Assembly (NCBI GenBank): GCA_023251915.1
Contig: JAHEXW010000005.1
Span: forward strand, 1-64,000
DNA: 64,000 nucleotides
From: Actinomycetes bacterium
GTDB lineage: Bacteria; Actinomycetota; JAHEXW01
Reading direction: 5' to 3'
The notes under the pieces are model-generated. The model was given only the letters and a program-made list of their open reading frames with translations. It did no database searches and was not told the origin of the DNA. The translations under genes were made by a program, and so were the position numbers. This document shows, in pieces, positions 52,912-62,610 of the stretch; position 1 is the stretch's first letter, and every line of letters begins with the position of its first letter.

Positions 52912-53471
52912 TTGGGCCACTCCTCTTCATATATGTCGCCGCCGTAAATATCGTCGGCGACGATTGCCGGAAAATCGTCCAGAACCAACCGGTAGATAGC
53001 TTCCGGACCTAACTCCGGATAGGCCGCCACCGTTGCTTCGCCAATATGGCGCGCCAGGAGCGCGCCCACGCCGCCGACCGCAGCCAGGTAGACGGCGCCG
53101 CTGGCTTGCATCACGTTCCGCGTTTGGGCCGAGCGCCTCCCTTTACCCATGAAAGCTTTGACCCCATGGCTGAGCATGTCAGGCACATACACGTCCATCC
53201 GTCGGCTCGTCGTTGGACCGGCCGCCCCTATGACGTGCCCGGGACGCGCCGGAGTCGGACCCATATAGAAGATAAGCTGGCCTTCGAGGGTGATTGGCGG
53301 CGTGCCAGCGCGTAGGTCGGCGCTGAGACGCTTGGCGGATGCGTCTCGCGTCGTATAGACGGTTCCGCTGATCCTGACTGCATCACCTGCCCGCAATTCC
53401 GCGATTGTCTCAGGGCTTAACGGCGTCGTTATGGATTTGGCGGTCTGTGGTCTGTTGTCTGTTGTCATCAT
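52881..53471 (-). CDS. fumB: class I fumarate hydratase beta subunit
   Basis: A 196-residue C-terminal-type subunit of the two-gene iron-sulfur fumarase (L(+)-tartrate dehydratase is the main alternative). Motifs LRAGDAVRISGTVYTTRDA, GPTPARPGHVIGAAGPTTSRRMD and the late VLDDFPAIVADD. Starts at 53471 or 53468 (ATGATGA overlap with the alpha gene). The longer open frame reads the alpha gene out of frame. Confidence 0.92.
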   Translation of the reverse strand: MMTTDNRPQTAKSITTPLSPETIAELRAGDAVRISGTVYTTRDASAKRLSADLRAGTPPITLEGQLIFYMGPTPARPGHVIGAAGPTTSRRMDVYVPDMLSHGVKAFMGKGRRSAQTRNVMQASGAVYLAAVGGVGALLARHIGEATVAAYPELGPEAIYRLVLDDFPAIVADDIYGGDIYEEEWPKWTSSPTAAS

Positions 53472-54322
53472 AGAGTCTCGCTGGCTCTTCTCAGGCAATA
53501 GCAGCTGATATCGACCGCGACCGGCAACGTCGCGATATGCGAAGGCCTTTCCAGAATGCGTACGCCTAGGCATGTGATACGGCCGCCCCACCCAGCGGGA
53601 CCGACGCCAGTACCGTTGATTGCTGACTCCAGTTCTTCTTCCAGCGCGTCCAGTTTCTTGTTGGAGTTGGCGACATTCAGTGGCCGGAGCAATGCTTTTT
53701 TGGCCAGAAGACCGGCCGCGTCCAGGGTCCCTCCGATGCCAACGCCGATAATCAGGGGTGGGCATGGATTTGGACCGGCGGCTCGCACGGCCTCCATGAC
53801 AAACTGCTTAATGCCGGCCACACCGGCCGCCGGCTGCAGAACCGTCGCCGCGCCGACGCTTTCGCTGCCGCCTCCCTTTATGAAAACAGTTATTTTCAAC
53901 CTGTCCCCGGAAACGATTTCCGTGTGGAGCACAGCCGGGGTATTGTCGCCGGTATTGACGCGGTGTCCTGTCGGATCGGCAGCGACTGAGTTCCTTAGGT
54001 ATCCAGCTGAGTAGCCCGCCTTGACGCCTTGATTGATCGCATCATTTAGGTTTTGGCCGGTAAGAATAACCGCCTGTCCGATTTCAACGAACACGACTGC
54101 GAGACCCGTGTCCTGGCATAAGGGGGTCGATTCGTCGGCCGCGATGCCGTTGTTGTCCAGCATCATCTGCAAGACTTCCCGCCCGCGCGATGATTCCTCG
54201 CGCTTCAGTGCTATTTCAAGAGCTTCGACCACATCGTCGGGTAGGGCAAAATTGGCCTCTTGGACCAGCTTGCTAACCGCTTGGGAAACTAAAGAAGTAT
54301 CAAGCTCACGCGTCTTGGCCAT
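53468..54322 (-). CDS. fumA: class I fumarate hydratase alpha subunit
   Basis: A 284-residue subunit carrying the labile [4Fe-4S] cluster. Cysteine ligands are in TPLCQDTG, GPNPCPPLIIGVG and GGRITCLGV. The start at 54322 (MAKTRELDTS) overlaps mdh by 17 bases. Together with mdh it forms a malate/fumarate module, consistent with a reductive or oxidative C4 branch in an anaerobe, because the cluster is oxygen-sensitive. Confidence 0.93.
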   Translation of the reverse strand: MAKTRELDTSLVSQAVSKLVQEANFALPDDVVEALEIALKREESSRGREVLQMMLDNNGIAADESTPLCQDTGLAVVFVEIGQAVILTGQNLNDAINQGVKAGYSAGYLRNSVAADPTGHRVNTGDNTPAVLHTEIVSGDRLKITVFIKGGGSESVGAATVLQPAAGVAGIKQFVMEAVRAAGPNPCPPLIIGVGIGGTLDAAGLLAKKALLRPLNVANSNKKLDALEEELESAINGTGVGPAGWGGRITCLGVRILERPSHIATLPVAVDISCYCLRRASETL

Positions 54323-55238
54323 GCAGCGCCTCCACGGCGGTGCGCACGTCGTCGGCTGCCTCTTGTAGGCCGGCAAGCTCGTCCGCTGTTAACGCGATCT
54401 CCTTAACGCCTTCCATTCCGTTCCGGCCAAAGACCGCCGGAACGCCTATGACCGCCCCATTAATACCATACTCGCCGGTCAGATAGATCGCCGCGGGCAG
54501 AACCTCTTTGGTATCCTGCAAGATAGCTTCGACCATCTTGGCGACCGCGGTGCCCGGTCCATAGTACGCGCTGCCGGTCTTTAGGTGAGATATGATTTCC
54601 GCCCCGCCTCGGCGCGTTCTGTCGGCCAGCTCGACCAGTTCTTCGCGGCTCAGCTTGTCGTTCAGCGGTTCGCCGGCGACCTTGGCCAGCTCAACCAGGG
54701 GAATCATTTTGTCACCATGCGCGCCAATCACCATGGCCTCAATGGCCGCGGGCTCAGCACCCGTTTTTTGCGAGATGAAGTAGACAAAACGGCCGGTGTC
54801 CAAGACGCCGCCCATACCGAATATCTTGCTCCTATCTTTGCCGCTGACTCCGTAAGCCAGCATTGTCATATCGTCCAAGGGGTTGGTGACGATAATAATG
54901 ATAGCGTCAGGCGCGTAGGCGTTGATCTGGGCAACCACCGAACGAATAACCTCTGCGTTCTTTTTCAAAAGGTCCGTTCGGCTCATTCCCGGGCCGCGCG
55001 CGAATCCCGCCGTAACAACAACGATAGCGCTGCCGGAGACGGCGGAGAAGTCATCCGTTCCGGTTACGGTGACGCGACTGCCCTGGATGGCCATGGCCTG
55101 CATTTTGTCGATTGACTTGCCCTTGGCGATACCGCCGGCTATGTCTATCAGCACCACGTCAGCCAGCTCCCGCTGCGCAATTATGTGCGCGGCGGTCGCT
55201 CCAACGTGGCCGGCGCCGATTATTGCTACTTTGTCCAT
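54306..55238 (-). CDS. mdh: malate dehydrogenase (LDH-like)
   Basis: A 310-residue NAD-dependent enzyme. Dinucleotide motif IGAGHVGATAAH, specificity loop VTAGFARGPGMSRTDLL (Arg pair of MDH), TNPLDDMTMLAY, and catalytic His in VIGAHGDKM. Forms an operon with fumAB. The second specificity segment RTRRGGAEII matches MDH rather than LDH. Confidence 0.95.
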   Translation of the reverse strand: MDKVAIIGAGHVGATAAHIIAQRELADVVLIDIAGGIAKGKSIDKMQAMAIQGSRVTVTGTDDFSAVSGSAIVVVTAGFARGPGMSRTDLLKKNAEVIRSVVAQINAYAPDAIIIIVTNPLDDMTMLAYGVSGKDRSKIFGMGGVLDTGRFVYFISQKTGAEPAAIEAMVIGAHGDKMIPLVELAKVAGEPLNDKLSREELVELADRTRRGGAEIISHLKTGSAYYGPGTAVAKMVEAILQDTKEVLPAAIYLTGEYGINGAVIGVPAVFGRNGMEGVKEIALTADELAGLQEAADDVRTAVEALHGQDA

Positions 55239-55284
55239 AAAACCCCTTATTGATAGACCTGAGGGACTTGAACGACCCGGACGA

Positions 55285-57465
55285 CTACTTGCCTTTGACG
55301 TCCTTTGGTTTTGCCTTCTTGGCAGTCTTTCCAGTCTTTCGGGTCCCTCCGGTCTTACGAGTCGAGTTTTTGGTTTCTTCTGCCGCAGCCGCAGCTTTCT
55401 TCGCCTCGTAGCGAGCTTTGCTTTCGGCGTTGCTGGGGCATTCCCAGAAGTTGGGGCAGAATATTCTCGGTCCCTTGCCTTTCTGCGGCACCTTCATCTT
55501 CGGCGCGCCGCAATCCGGGCACGTCTCTCCGGCCGCCATGGCAATGCCGAATGGAGGCAGCGGATAAGCGGTCGTGCAATCGGGATAACCGCTGCAGCCG
55601 ATGAATTTGCTGCCCGATTTCTTGGCTCGCCTGATCATTAGGTCCTTACCGCATTTAGGGCAAGGCCCGACAACATTGTCGGCCCGGATGCCGTCCCAAA
55701 TTCGTTCCCTTATCTCATCGGCATTGGCGGCGATGCTATCTACCGTATCGCCCAGAACGCCGCGCGAGTCTTCCACAACGGCCGCTCGCTTCATCTTGCC
55801 TTCGGCGATCAAGTCCATTTCATGTTCCAGCTCGGCCGTCATGACCGGCGTCGATATCGTGGCGGCAAAATCTTTGAGAGACCTGGCCACAGCCAGGCCA
55901 AGCTTGGTCGGGATAATCGGGTCACCGTAGACATACTGTCGGTCATACAGATTCTGAATAATCGAGTGGCGTGTAGCCTTGGTGCCTAAGCCAAGCTTTT
56001 CCATCTCTTGAATCAGGCCACCTTGGCCGTAGCGCTGGGGCGGCTGAGTTTCCTTAGACAGCAGCTGCTTATCGATCAATGGGAGGGTCTCTCCCTCCAG
56101 CAACTGCGGCAGGACCGCTTCTTTGCGGCGAGAATAAGGATAGACGTCAATCCATCCCGCGAAAACGGTACGCTCGCCTCGGGCGACGAAAGGTTGATCG
56201 CCGGCGTTGATGATGGCCTTGATGTTCTCAAACTTTGCCGTCGGCGACAAGGTCGCGAAGAACCGGCGGACAACGAGCTCGTATATCTTCCAAGAGCGGT
56301 CGTCCAGAGCTGACCGAGCTGCGGCACCTGTTGGATAAATCGGCGGATGGTCGGTGGCAAACTTCTTGCCCCGTGTCGGCGTCAAAGGACCGGACGCCAG
56401 TAGTCTGCCGGCCGGCTCAGCGAAAACGTCGCCGGTGAAAAGCTGGACAATCTCGCGCAAATCCAAGGTGGGCGGATATACTGTGTTGTCGGTGCGAGGG
56501 TAACTTATGTAGCCGGCCATGTACAGACGTTCCGCCACATCCATCGCCCATTTAGCAGTAAACCCGATCGAAGAGGCGGCCGCCAGGAAAGATGTTGTAT
56601 TAAACGGCGCCGGCGGCGCTATCTTACGCTCACGTTGAGCGACGGAAGCGACGACTCCCTCTTCGGGGACTGAGCTGAAGGCAGTTTCCGCAATGGCTTT
56701 GTCGTCAAACCGGTCCGCCTTGTGTTGCGCGTCAAACCGTGCCCCGTCCTTCTCGAAAGTGGCGGTTATCTGCCAGTATGGCACCGGCGTGAAGGCCATC
56801 CGCTCGAGCTCGCGATCCGCGATCAGAACCAAGGTCGGGCTCTGCACCCGGCCGACGCTCAAGAAGTTCTTGCCCAAGCGCGTTGATGCCAGTGAAATGC
56901 CTCGGGTTAGTGTCGCCCCCCAGATCAGATCGATATCCTGGCGGGCTTCACCGGCCGACGCGATGTCGTAATAGGGGTCCTCTAGGTTCGCGAACGAATC
57001 CGCGACTTCTTTGTCCGTCAACGAGGAGAATCGGGCCCTCTTGACCTTGACGTTCGGGATTTTCTCTTTGATGACGTTGAGAGCGTCGACTCCGATCAGC
57101 TCCCCCTCGCGATCAAAGTCGGTGGCGATAATGACGTTGTCGACGTCTTTGATTTGTTTCTGCAGGGCGGCCATAACGTATTTGACAGTTGGGACCTTGA
57201 CCAGGGAGGCTTTAACTAAGTCTTTGAGGTCGGTTTTTTCCCAGTTCTCATAGCCTTCCGGGAAATCCACTTTGAGGATATGTCCGCGCAGGCCGATAAC
57301 GCGCACCTCTCCGTCTTTGTCCTTATATGTATAGACGGGAACGGTGCCGGTCGCTTTCTTGGCGCCTTTCTTGGCTGCCGGAGAATTACTTTTGGCCTTG
57401 CCGCCAGACAATATGTCGGCTATGCGGGACGCAACGTTATCTTTTTCGGTGACGATCAGTTTCAA
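55285..57465 (-). CDS. topA: type IA DNA topoisomerase, archaeal-type
   Basis: A 726-residue topoisomerase I. TOPRIM core with DFDREGELIG, then SVGRVQSPTLVLIADRE and the active-site tyrosine in YISYPRTDNT. The C-terminus has two zinc modules: CPKCGKDLM...CSGYPDC and CPDCGAP...CPNFWECPS. A Lys/Thr-rich tail follows. The order and the SVGRVQSPTL style resemble the archaeal topoisomerase I subfamily rather than the usual bacterial TopA; phylogeny is not run. Confidence 0.93.
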   Translation of the reverse strand: MKLIVTEKDNVASRIADILSGGKAKSNSPAAKKGAKKATGTVPVYTYKDKDGEVRVIGLRGHILKVDFPEGYENWEKTDLKDLVKASLVKVPTVKYVMAALQKQIKDVDNVIIATDFDREGELIGVDALNVIKEKIPNVKVKRARFSSLTDKEVADSFANLEDPYYDIASAGEARQDIDLIWGATLTRGISLASTRLGKNFLSVGRVQSPTLVLIADRELERMAFTPVPYWQITATFEKDGARFDAQHKADRFDDKAIAETAFSSVPEEGVVASVAQRERKIAPPAPFNTTSFLAAASSIGFTAKWAMDVAERLYMAGYISYPRTDNTVYPPTLDLREIVQLFTGDVFAEPAGRLLASGPLTPTRGKKFATDHPPIYPTGAAARSALDDRSWKIYELVVRRFFATLSPTAKFENIKAIINAGDQPFVARGERTVFAGWIDVYPYSRRKEAVLPQLLEGETLPLIDKQLLSKETQPPQRYGQGGLIQEMEKLGLGTKATRHSIIQNLYDRQYVYGDPIIPTKLGLAVARSLKDFAATISTPVMTAELEHEMDLIAEGKMKRAAVVEDSRGVLGDTVDSIAANADEIRERIWDGIRADNVVGPCPKCGKDLMIRRAKKSGSKFIGCSGYPDCTTAYPLPPFGIAMAAGETCPDCGAPKMKVPQKGKGPRIFCPNFWECPSNAESKARYEAKKAAAAAEETKNSTRKTGGTRKTGKTAKKAKPKDVKGK

Positions 57466-57563
57466 AGGTTTAGGCTCCTTATCGGTTTTTCTTGCGCAAG
57501 CTCTCGTGTGCCGCGCTTAAGGGGTCGCGACGAGAAATACTATAGCACACGGCGGCCTCAGCG

Positions 57564-58223
57564 CTACCCGGTAAGCTCCCGCACCTGCTTGACTACCCAC
57601 TCGTCCCAAGCCTCCAGGCCTTCGCCGGAAGTGCAGGAGACAATGAACATCTCAACGTCCGGATTCATCTCTCTAATCGTTTTCTGGAAACCTTCCATAT
57701 CGAAGTTCGTCGAGCCGATCAGATCGATCTTGTTGATTACCAGCGCGTCGGCTTCGCTGAACATAAGAGGATACTTGTGCGGTTTGTCGTCGCCCTCCGT
57801 CACGGAAAGCAACATTACTTTCTTATGTTCACCCAGTTTGAACTCCGCCGGGCATACCAGATTGCCAACGTTTTCGATAATTAATAACCGAATGGACGCG
57901 AGGTCAACTTTATCCAAACCGTTGCGAATCATGTTCGCGTCCAGGTGGCAGGCCCCACCTGTGTTTATCTGTACGGCCGGTACACCAAAAGCCGCAACCC
58001 GATCGGCGTCCACCGACGAGGCGATGTCGCCGTCGATCACCGCCAGCGGGATGCCGGCGCGTTTCATAGCCTCCAACGTCTTGATCACCAGGGTTGTCTT
58101 GCCAGCCCCGGGCGAACTCATGAAATTCAAGACGGCGACGTTGTTTTCCTTGAATTTCGCGGCGTTGGCGGCAGCGATATTATCGTTGGTCTCGAGTATG
58201 TCTTTTAGAACTTTGACTTCCAC
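57564..58223 (-). CDS. hypB: hydrogenase nickel incorporation GTPase HypB
   Basis: A 219-residue SIMIBI GTPase: Walker A SSPGAGKTT (about 36-44), DGDIAS, and the dimer-interface metal site GGACHLDANM, then NKIDLIG. It lacks the N-terminal CxxCGC site and the His-rich stretch of storage types. It supplies nickel to the large subunit with HypA. Confidence 0.96.
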   Translation of the reverse strand: MEVKVLKDILETNDNIAAANAAKFKENNVAVLNFMSSPGAGKTTLVIKTLEAMKRAGIPLAVIDGDIASSVDADRVAAFGVPAVQINTGGACHLDANMIRNGLDKVDLASIRLLIIENVGNLVCPAEFKLGEHKKVMLLSVTEGDDKPHKYPLMFSEADALVINKIDLIGSTNFDMEGFQKTIREMNPDVEMFIVSCTSGEGLEAWDEWVVKQVRELTG

Positions 58224-58331
58224 TTTTGACCTCCGGTCAGATTACAAAGAGTACGAGGAGCACCAAGATGACTTGGCCGAAATCAATGGTTTTGTCGTCA
58301 TTGTGCTCTTTGTGTTCCTTGTGCTCTTTCG
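58224..58331. repeat. inverted AAAGAGCACAAGG repeat between hypA and hypB
   Basis: The 108-bp gap holds CAAAGAGTACGAGGAGCACC and, in reverse, GTGCTCTTTGTGTTCCTTGTGCTCTTT, an imperfect inverted repeat about 28 bp per arm with a centre near 58280. No gene or ribosome site other than that of hypB. A small non-coding repeat element or terminator-attenuator is possible. Confidence 0.6.
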
Positions 58332-58673
58332 CTAGTCTATGTCTATACTGTCGACGGCCAGTTCCCGGCCGGTAATGAGCTCGCCTAGAATATCCCCGCA
58401 CGCGGGACATTTCATTATCATGTCCTCCGCGGCAAATTCGTGGCCGCAGGCCTGACAACGCGCCTTCGCCTCGATGAAATTGATGTTCAGCTTGGCGCCC
58501 TCGGCAATCGTATCCTTGGTCATGATCTCGAAATAGAATGCGACGCAATCAGGGACGACCTGGGAGAGTGATCCGACGGTGAGGTTAACCTCGTTTATTT
58601 TGCTCGCGCCGCTTTTCTCGGCTGAATCCAGAGCGATGTCCAAGATGCCCTGGGTGATTGTCATTTCGTGCAT
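58332..58673 (-). CDS. hypA: hydrogenase nickel incorporation protein HypA
   Basis: A 113-residue nickel metallochaperone. His2 in MHEMTITQ binds Ni, and the zinc site is C73/C76 (CQAC) with C89/C92 (CPAC). Nine bases after the maturation protease gene. HypC, HypD, HypE and HypF are not in the window. Confidence 0.96.
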   Translation of the reverse strand: MHEMTITQGILDIALDSAEKSGASKINEVNLTVGSLSQVVPDCVAFYFEIMTKDTIAEGAKLNINFIEAKARCQACGHEFAAEDMIMKCPACGDILGELITGRELAVDSIDID

Positions 58674-58682
58674 TGCGCCTCT

Positions 58683-59186
58683 TTACTCTGACTCTTCAAT
58701 CTCTTTCATTACCAGTTCGATCACTCGCGGAATCTGGGCGGCTATCGTTGGAGTCAACTCCAGGCCCCACTCGATCTCGGCCGGCTGGATGCCTATTATT
58801 ATCGCTTCCGCCGGCATTCGCCCGGACAGCTCGGCCATCGTTAAGACGTCAAACAACGTGACTTGATGCATTGACACCTTTGTCAGAACCTTTGTTTTGA
58901 TGTCTTGTGCGGTGAACCTGAACAGAGTCCCGGCCGGCTCCCCGGCGTTGACAACGTCCAGCATGATTACTTTGTCGCGGCCTCCTATATAGTATAGAAG
59001 GTCTAGGCCAAGCGTGGCGCCGTCAACGATATCAACGTAAGAAGGAATACCAAGTTCTTCGCGGCGAGCTTCCAGCTCCTCGACAACTTTGACGCCGAAG
59101 CCCTCGTCTTTCAGGATAGAATTGCCGACCCCGAGCACCAGAATCCGGTGCTCGGGGTCGACGTGTTGCTCCGTATTACTTGACAT
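58683..59186 (-). CDS. hyaD: hydrogenase maturation protease
   Basis: A 167-residue endopeptidase that trims the large-subunit C-terminus. GVGNSILKDEGFGV contains the first Ni-sensing acid (E28), IMLDVVNAG a second acid and SMHQVTL the His. The neighbouring large subunit has the matching cleavage site after His502 (15-residue tail). Confidence 0.94.
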   Translation of the reverse strand: MSSNTEQHVDPEHRILVLGVGNSILKDEGFGVKVVEELEARREELGIPSYVDIVDGATLGLDLLYYIGGRDKVIMLDVVNAGEPAGTLFRFTAQDIKTKVLTKVSMHQVTLFDVLTMAELSGRMPAEAIIIGIQPAEIEWGLELTPTIAAQIPRVIELVMKEIEESE

Positions 59187-59795
59187 CTACTCTTTTGATT
59201 CCTTAGGCACCATGCTCAATACCATGTACTTGAACTGGCCAAAGTCTTCAAAGAGAGACAGATAGACATGTACCGCGGTCAGCAGGATGAACACCCACAT
59301 AATCGAGAAGTGCCATACCCGGACCATCTCCAATCCGCCGACAAGCGAAGTCAGCCACGTGAAGTAGCCGGCAAACGGCGTATAGAGCGCGAAACCTGTC
59401 ATCGCCTGAAGGATGATCAGCGGAATAAACAGTACATAGGTCAACCGCTGGGGCGGATTGTAAATGCCCTGAACCTCTTTCGGCAGCTCTTTCTTCAGAA
59501 ACAGGTAGTACCCGAGCGTACCGAACAGATTCCTCCAGACGATCATGCCCAAACCGAAGTTCTTGTAGTCCCGGTTCTTGGACAGGAACGCCAATGAAAC
59601 CCTGATGATGAGGTTAAAGACCACGACGTACATTGCTACGAAGTGGACGAACCGCATCGTCGACATTGACCCCTTAAAGAAGGGATAGTGGATGAAGAAC
59701 CCGGTAAACGCCAGCGCGATCATGCTGACTACGTGGATATAGTGATATATCCTCGCTTCGACCGGATGCTCGATATGCATTTCAGCCATCTTCAT
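59187..59795 (-). CDS. hyaC: [NiFe]-hydrogenase cytochrome b subunit
   Basis: A 202-residue membrane protein with four helices and histidines in YHYIHVV, MRFVHFVAM and RVWHFSIMWV that can ligate two b haems. It couples H2 oxidation to the quinone pool. Abuts the protease gene and lies seven bases after the large subunit. Confidence 0.93.
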   Translation of the reverse strand: MKMAEMHIEHPVEARIYHYIHVVSMIALAFTGFFIHYPFFKGSMSTMRFVHFVAMYVVVFNLIIRVSLAFLSKNRDYKNFGLGMIVWRNLFGTLGYYLFLKKELPKEVQGIYNPPQRLTYVLFIPLIILQAMTGFALYTPFAGYFTWLTSLVGGLEMVRVWHFSIMWVFILLTAVHVYLSLFEDFGQFKYMVLSMVPKESKE

Positions 59796-59802
59796 CCCTC
59801 CT

Positions 59803-61356
59803 TTAGGTGACTTTGAATTTCAGGATCTCATTTGTTGTCGGCTCGATGATATGCACCGAGCAGGCTAAGCACGGATCAAAGGAGCGGACTACCCGGACCA
59901 CGTTGGTCGGGTTCGTCGGATCCGGCACCGGAGCGCCGACAATCGCCTCTTCGACCGGTCCCCGAACGCCCTTATCGTAGCGCGGGCCAAAGTTCCAGCC
60001 GGACGCGTTGACGATCTGGTAGTTCGTGACCTTGCCCTTGTCTATCGATACCCAGTGGCCGTTGGCGCTGCGCGGAGCATCGGTGATACCCATGCCTTCA
60101 CGTGCGTCCATCGGCAGCGCTTTGTCGTCGCAGACTTCGCCGTTGATGTTCTTGGCCAGTTGATCCAGCCAAACGCGAATCTGTCCGATAAGCATCTTGG
60201 TCTCGTAGGCGCGGGCCGCGTGACGCGCGACCGCACTTGGCCAGACGCCGATCTTGCCGGCCAGCTCCATGAAGCCCGGATCCTGCTGCATCAACATACG
60301 TGCCAGCGGACCGCCTTCATGCGGCTTGCCGTCGTAACGCGGCGACTTAATGAACGAATACGCGCCGCCGGCTTTCTTCGGATCAGGATCCGTTTTACCG
60401 ACTGCCGGTTTCAAGCCGGACGCGCTCTTGTAGTAGCTGTACTTTACATCCTCGGTGATCTTCGACGGATCCATGTCCTTAATGTTCTTCAGATCCAGAT
60501 TCTCGATCGTGCCCGAGCGGAAGAAGCGGTTCTTGATGTCGCCGCTCTTCTTCTCGTCAAACGCGCCGTAACCAAGGAAGTTGCTGACACCGAGACCGAC
60601 CTTCAGGTCGTGAATCGGCTTCAACGGGCCGGTGCCCAGCGCCACAACGTCCGCCACGTACGTGTTCTCCAGCCAGTCGGCCAGCTGCTCGAAACGCCAG
60701 GTGAACTCGGCGATCCTCTCAACGGTCGGCCTGATGCCGACGCCGCCGACGACGACGTTCTGATAGAACGGCGCGCGGCCGCCCCACAGAGCGAGCATCT
60801 CGTGGCCCAGTTTCCGCATTTCCAGCGCTTGCAGGTAATGCGAAACGGCTGTGGTAACGACTTCGGGATCCTTGATGACAAACGCGTCGGGCTCATACCG
60901 CGGTGTCAAAGGATAGGTGTCGTTGGCCTTTACCAGGCTAACGATCTTGTCCTTGACCTTAAGAAGCGCCGGGTCGTTACCCGCGTAGCTGGCCACCGCC
61001 ATGATGTCGATGTAATCCAACGCCGCGAGGTGATAGAAGTGCAGCGGGTGATCCGCCAGCCAGTCCGAAGCGAAAATCAAGTTCCGGATGATCCGGCCGT
61101 TGTCCGGCACGGTAACGCCGAACGCGTCATCAACGGCAAATACGGAAGACATGCCGTGGATGGTGTTGCAGACACCGCAAACACGCTGCGTGATGCGGAT
61201 CGCATCGCGCGGGTCTTTACCTTGAATCAACTGCTCGAAGCCGCGATACATTGTGCCGCTGCTCCAAGCGTCTTTGACTACTCCGTTCTCCACCTCGACT
61301 TCGATTTTGAGGTGGCCCTCGATCCGTGTAACCGGATCAATTACTACTTTTGCCAT
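59803..61356 (-). CDS. hyaB: [NiFe]-hydrogenase large subunit
   Basis: A 517-residue catalytic subunit. The N-terminal L1 motif RVCGVC (C60, C63) and C-terminal L2 motif DPCLACSVH (C496, C499) give all four NiFe-site cysteines. RIEGHLKIE and SWLADHPLHFYH-type motifs are present. The 15 residues after His502 are the cleavable tail. One-base overlap with the small subunit gene. Confidence 0.97.
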   Translation of the reverse strand: MAKVVIDPVTRIEGHLKIEVEVENGVVKDAWSSGTMYRGFEQLIQGKDPRDAIRITQRVCGVCNTIHGMSSVFAVDDAFGVTVPDNGRIIRNLIFASDWLADHPLHFYHLAALDYIDIMAVASYAGNDPALLKVKDKIVSLVKANDTYPLTPRYEPDAFVIKDPEVVTTAVSHYLQALEMRKLGHEMLALWGGRAPFYQNVVVGGVGIRPTVERIAEFTWRFEQLADWLENTYVADVVALGTGPLKPIHDLKVGLGVSNFLGYGAFDEKKSGDIKNRFFRSGTIENLDLKNIKDMDPSKITEDVKYSYYKSASGLKPAVGKTDPDPKKAGGAYSFIKSPRYDGKPHEGGPLARMLMQQDPGFMELAGKIGVWPSAVARHAARAYETKMLIGQIRVWLDQLAKNINGEVCDDKALPMDAREGMGITDAPRSANGHWVSIDKGKVTNYQIVNASGWNFGPRYDKGVRGPVEEAIVGAPVPDPTNPTNVVRVVRSFDPCLACSVHIIEPTTNEILKFKVT

Positions 61357-62495
61357 TACTTGTCACCTCCCTTTCCGCCAACCCTGCCGGTGGCGAAGTT
61401 TCCAACGAGGTGAGCACCCAGGCCGATGGCCACAGCGACACCAAGGACCTTGGCGATGTTGTCGGCCGTAGTCTGGATTCCGAACAGATTAACCTCAGGT
61501 ACTTTCTCGTACAACGGCGCCAGACCGGCATAGAACTCCGGCTGAGTACAACCGATGCAAATACCGTGCGCGCCGATAGGCCAGCTCGTCCGGCTGTTCC
61601 AACGGCGGATCGGGCAGTCCGAATAGGTGATCGGACCCTTGCAGCCCTTTTTGACCAGGCAATAATTCTGCGTGGCCGTGCCGCCTTCCGCCGGCGCGAT
61701 AGCCGCGGGGTCTCCCCATGTTTCCAGGTACAGACCAGCTTCGAACGCGGCGCGCCGCTCGCAGTTGTCGTGAATCGTCTGACCGTAGAACATCTTCGGA
61801 CGACCGTAGTTGTCGACGTCCGGTGCTTTCTTGTTCATCAGATAATAAACGACCGTACCGATCAGCCAGTCGGGATTCGGCGGGCAACCGGGTACGTTGA
61901 CGACCGGCGTCGTGCCTTTGTAAGCGCCGCCCTTGGCCGTACCGTCAAACAACAGACCTTTGGCGCCCGTAACGGCTTGGTTCGCCCGCGGGATGCCGCC
62001 AAAGGCCGCACACGTGCCCATTGCGATTACGACAGCCGCACTATCCGCCGCCTCCGTAACCCATTTGTCGCACGTCATAGGCTTGCCGTTCTCCTCACCG
62101 AACGCGGCGAACAGACCATCTTCCTTGTCCGGCACGGCGCCTTCCCAGATGAGAACGTACTTACCTTTTTCGTTCTTGATGGTGTCCTTGATGACCTGAA
62201 TAGCCTGGTCACCCGAGGCCGCCATAATGTTCGGCTGGTACCGGAACGACAGGATGTCCAGCACGATCTCGGCGATTGACGGATGGTTCGAGTTCAACGC
62301 CGAAACGCTGCATCCGGTACAGTTCTGGCCCTGGAGCCACAATACCGGGGGTTTAGCGGCAGCGCCTTCGATGGCCTGCGCGATCTGTGGAACATAACTT
62401 TGCGATAATCCTAGGATGGTTGCGGTTGCTCCGCACACCTTCAGAAAATCGCGGCGACTAAGTCCTTTAAAGGATTCGCCCAACTTTCGTGACAC
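61356..62495 (-). CDS. hyaA: [NiFe]-hydrogenase small subunit, Tat-exported
   Basis: A 379-residue subunit with a twin-arginine signal (SRRDFLKVCG, residues 13-22). Proximal cluster C59 and C62 (CTGCSVS) with GTCAAFGG and PGCPPNPDW; this is the standard four-Cys site, not the six-Cys oxygen-tolerant one. The distal site includes HDNCERRAAF. The medial site CPIRRWN...SWP...CIGC keeps the Pro typical of a [3Fe-4S] cluster. A C-terminal hydrophobic helix (KVLGVAVAIGLGAHLVG) anchors it. Start GTG 62495, or TTG 62483 with a better-spaced AGGAGG. Confidence 0.95.
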   Translation of the reverse strand: MSRKLGESFKGLSRRDFLKVCGATATILGLSQSYVPQIAQAIEGAAAKPPVLWLQGQNCTGCSVSALNSNHPSIAEIVLDILSFRYQPNIMAASGDQAIQVIKDTIKNEKGKYVLIWEGAVPDKEDGLFAAFGEENGKPMTCDKWVTEAADSAAVVIAMGTCAAFGGIPRANQAVTGAKGLLFDGTAKGGAYKGTTPVVNVPGCPPNPDWLIGTVVYYLMNKKAPDVDNYGRPKMFYGQTIHDNCERRAAFEAGLYLETWGDPAAIAPAEGGTATQNYCLVKKGCKGPITYSDCPIRRWNSRTSWPIGAHGICIGCTQPEFYAGLAPLYEKVPEVNLFGIQTTADNIAKVLGVAVAIGLGAHLVGNFATGRVGGKGGDK

Positions 62496-62562
62496 CTCCT
62501 TAAGCTATAACGCTAGAAAGAGAAACTGGATAAGAGAACCTTCACCCCCTTTGCGAGCAGAA

Positions 62563-62578
62563 TGTAACAGTAGTTACA
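62563..62578. promoter_or_regulatory. palindromic operator TGTAAC-N4-GTTACA upstream of the hydrogenase
   Basis: A perfect 6-4-6 inverted repeat, about 33-48 bases downstream of the predicted -10 box. It is a likely repressor or activator site for the hydrogenase operon. The regulator is unknown. Confidence 0.6.
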
Positions 62579-62610
62579 CTTAAAAGAATACACTGCACAT
62601 GATTACCAAT

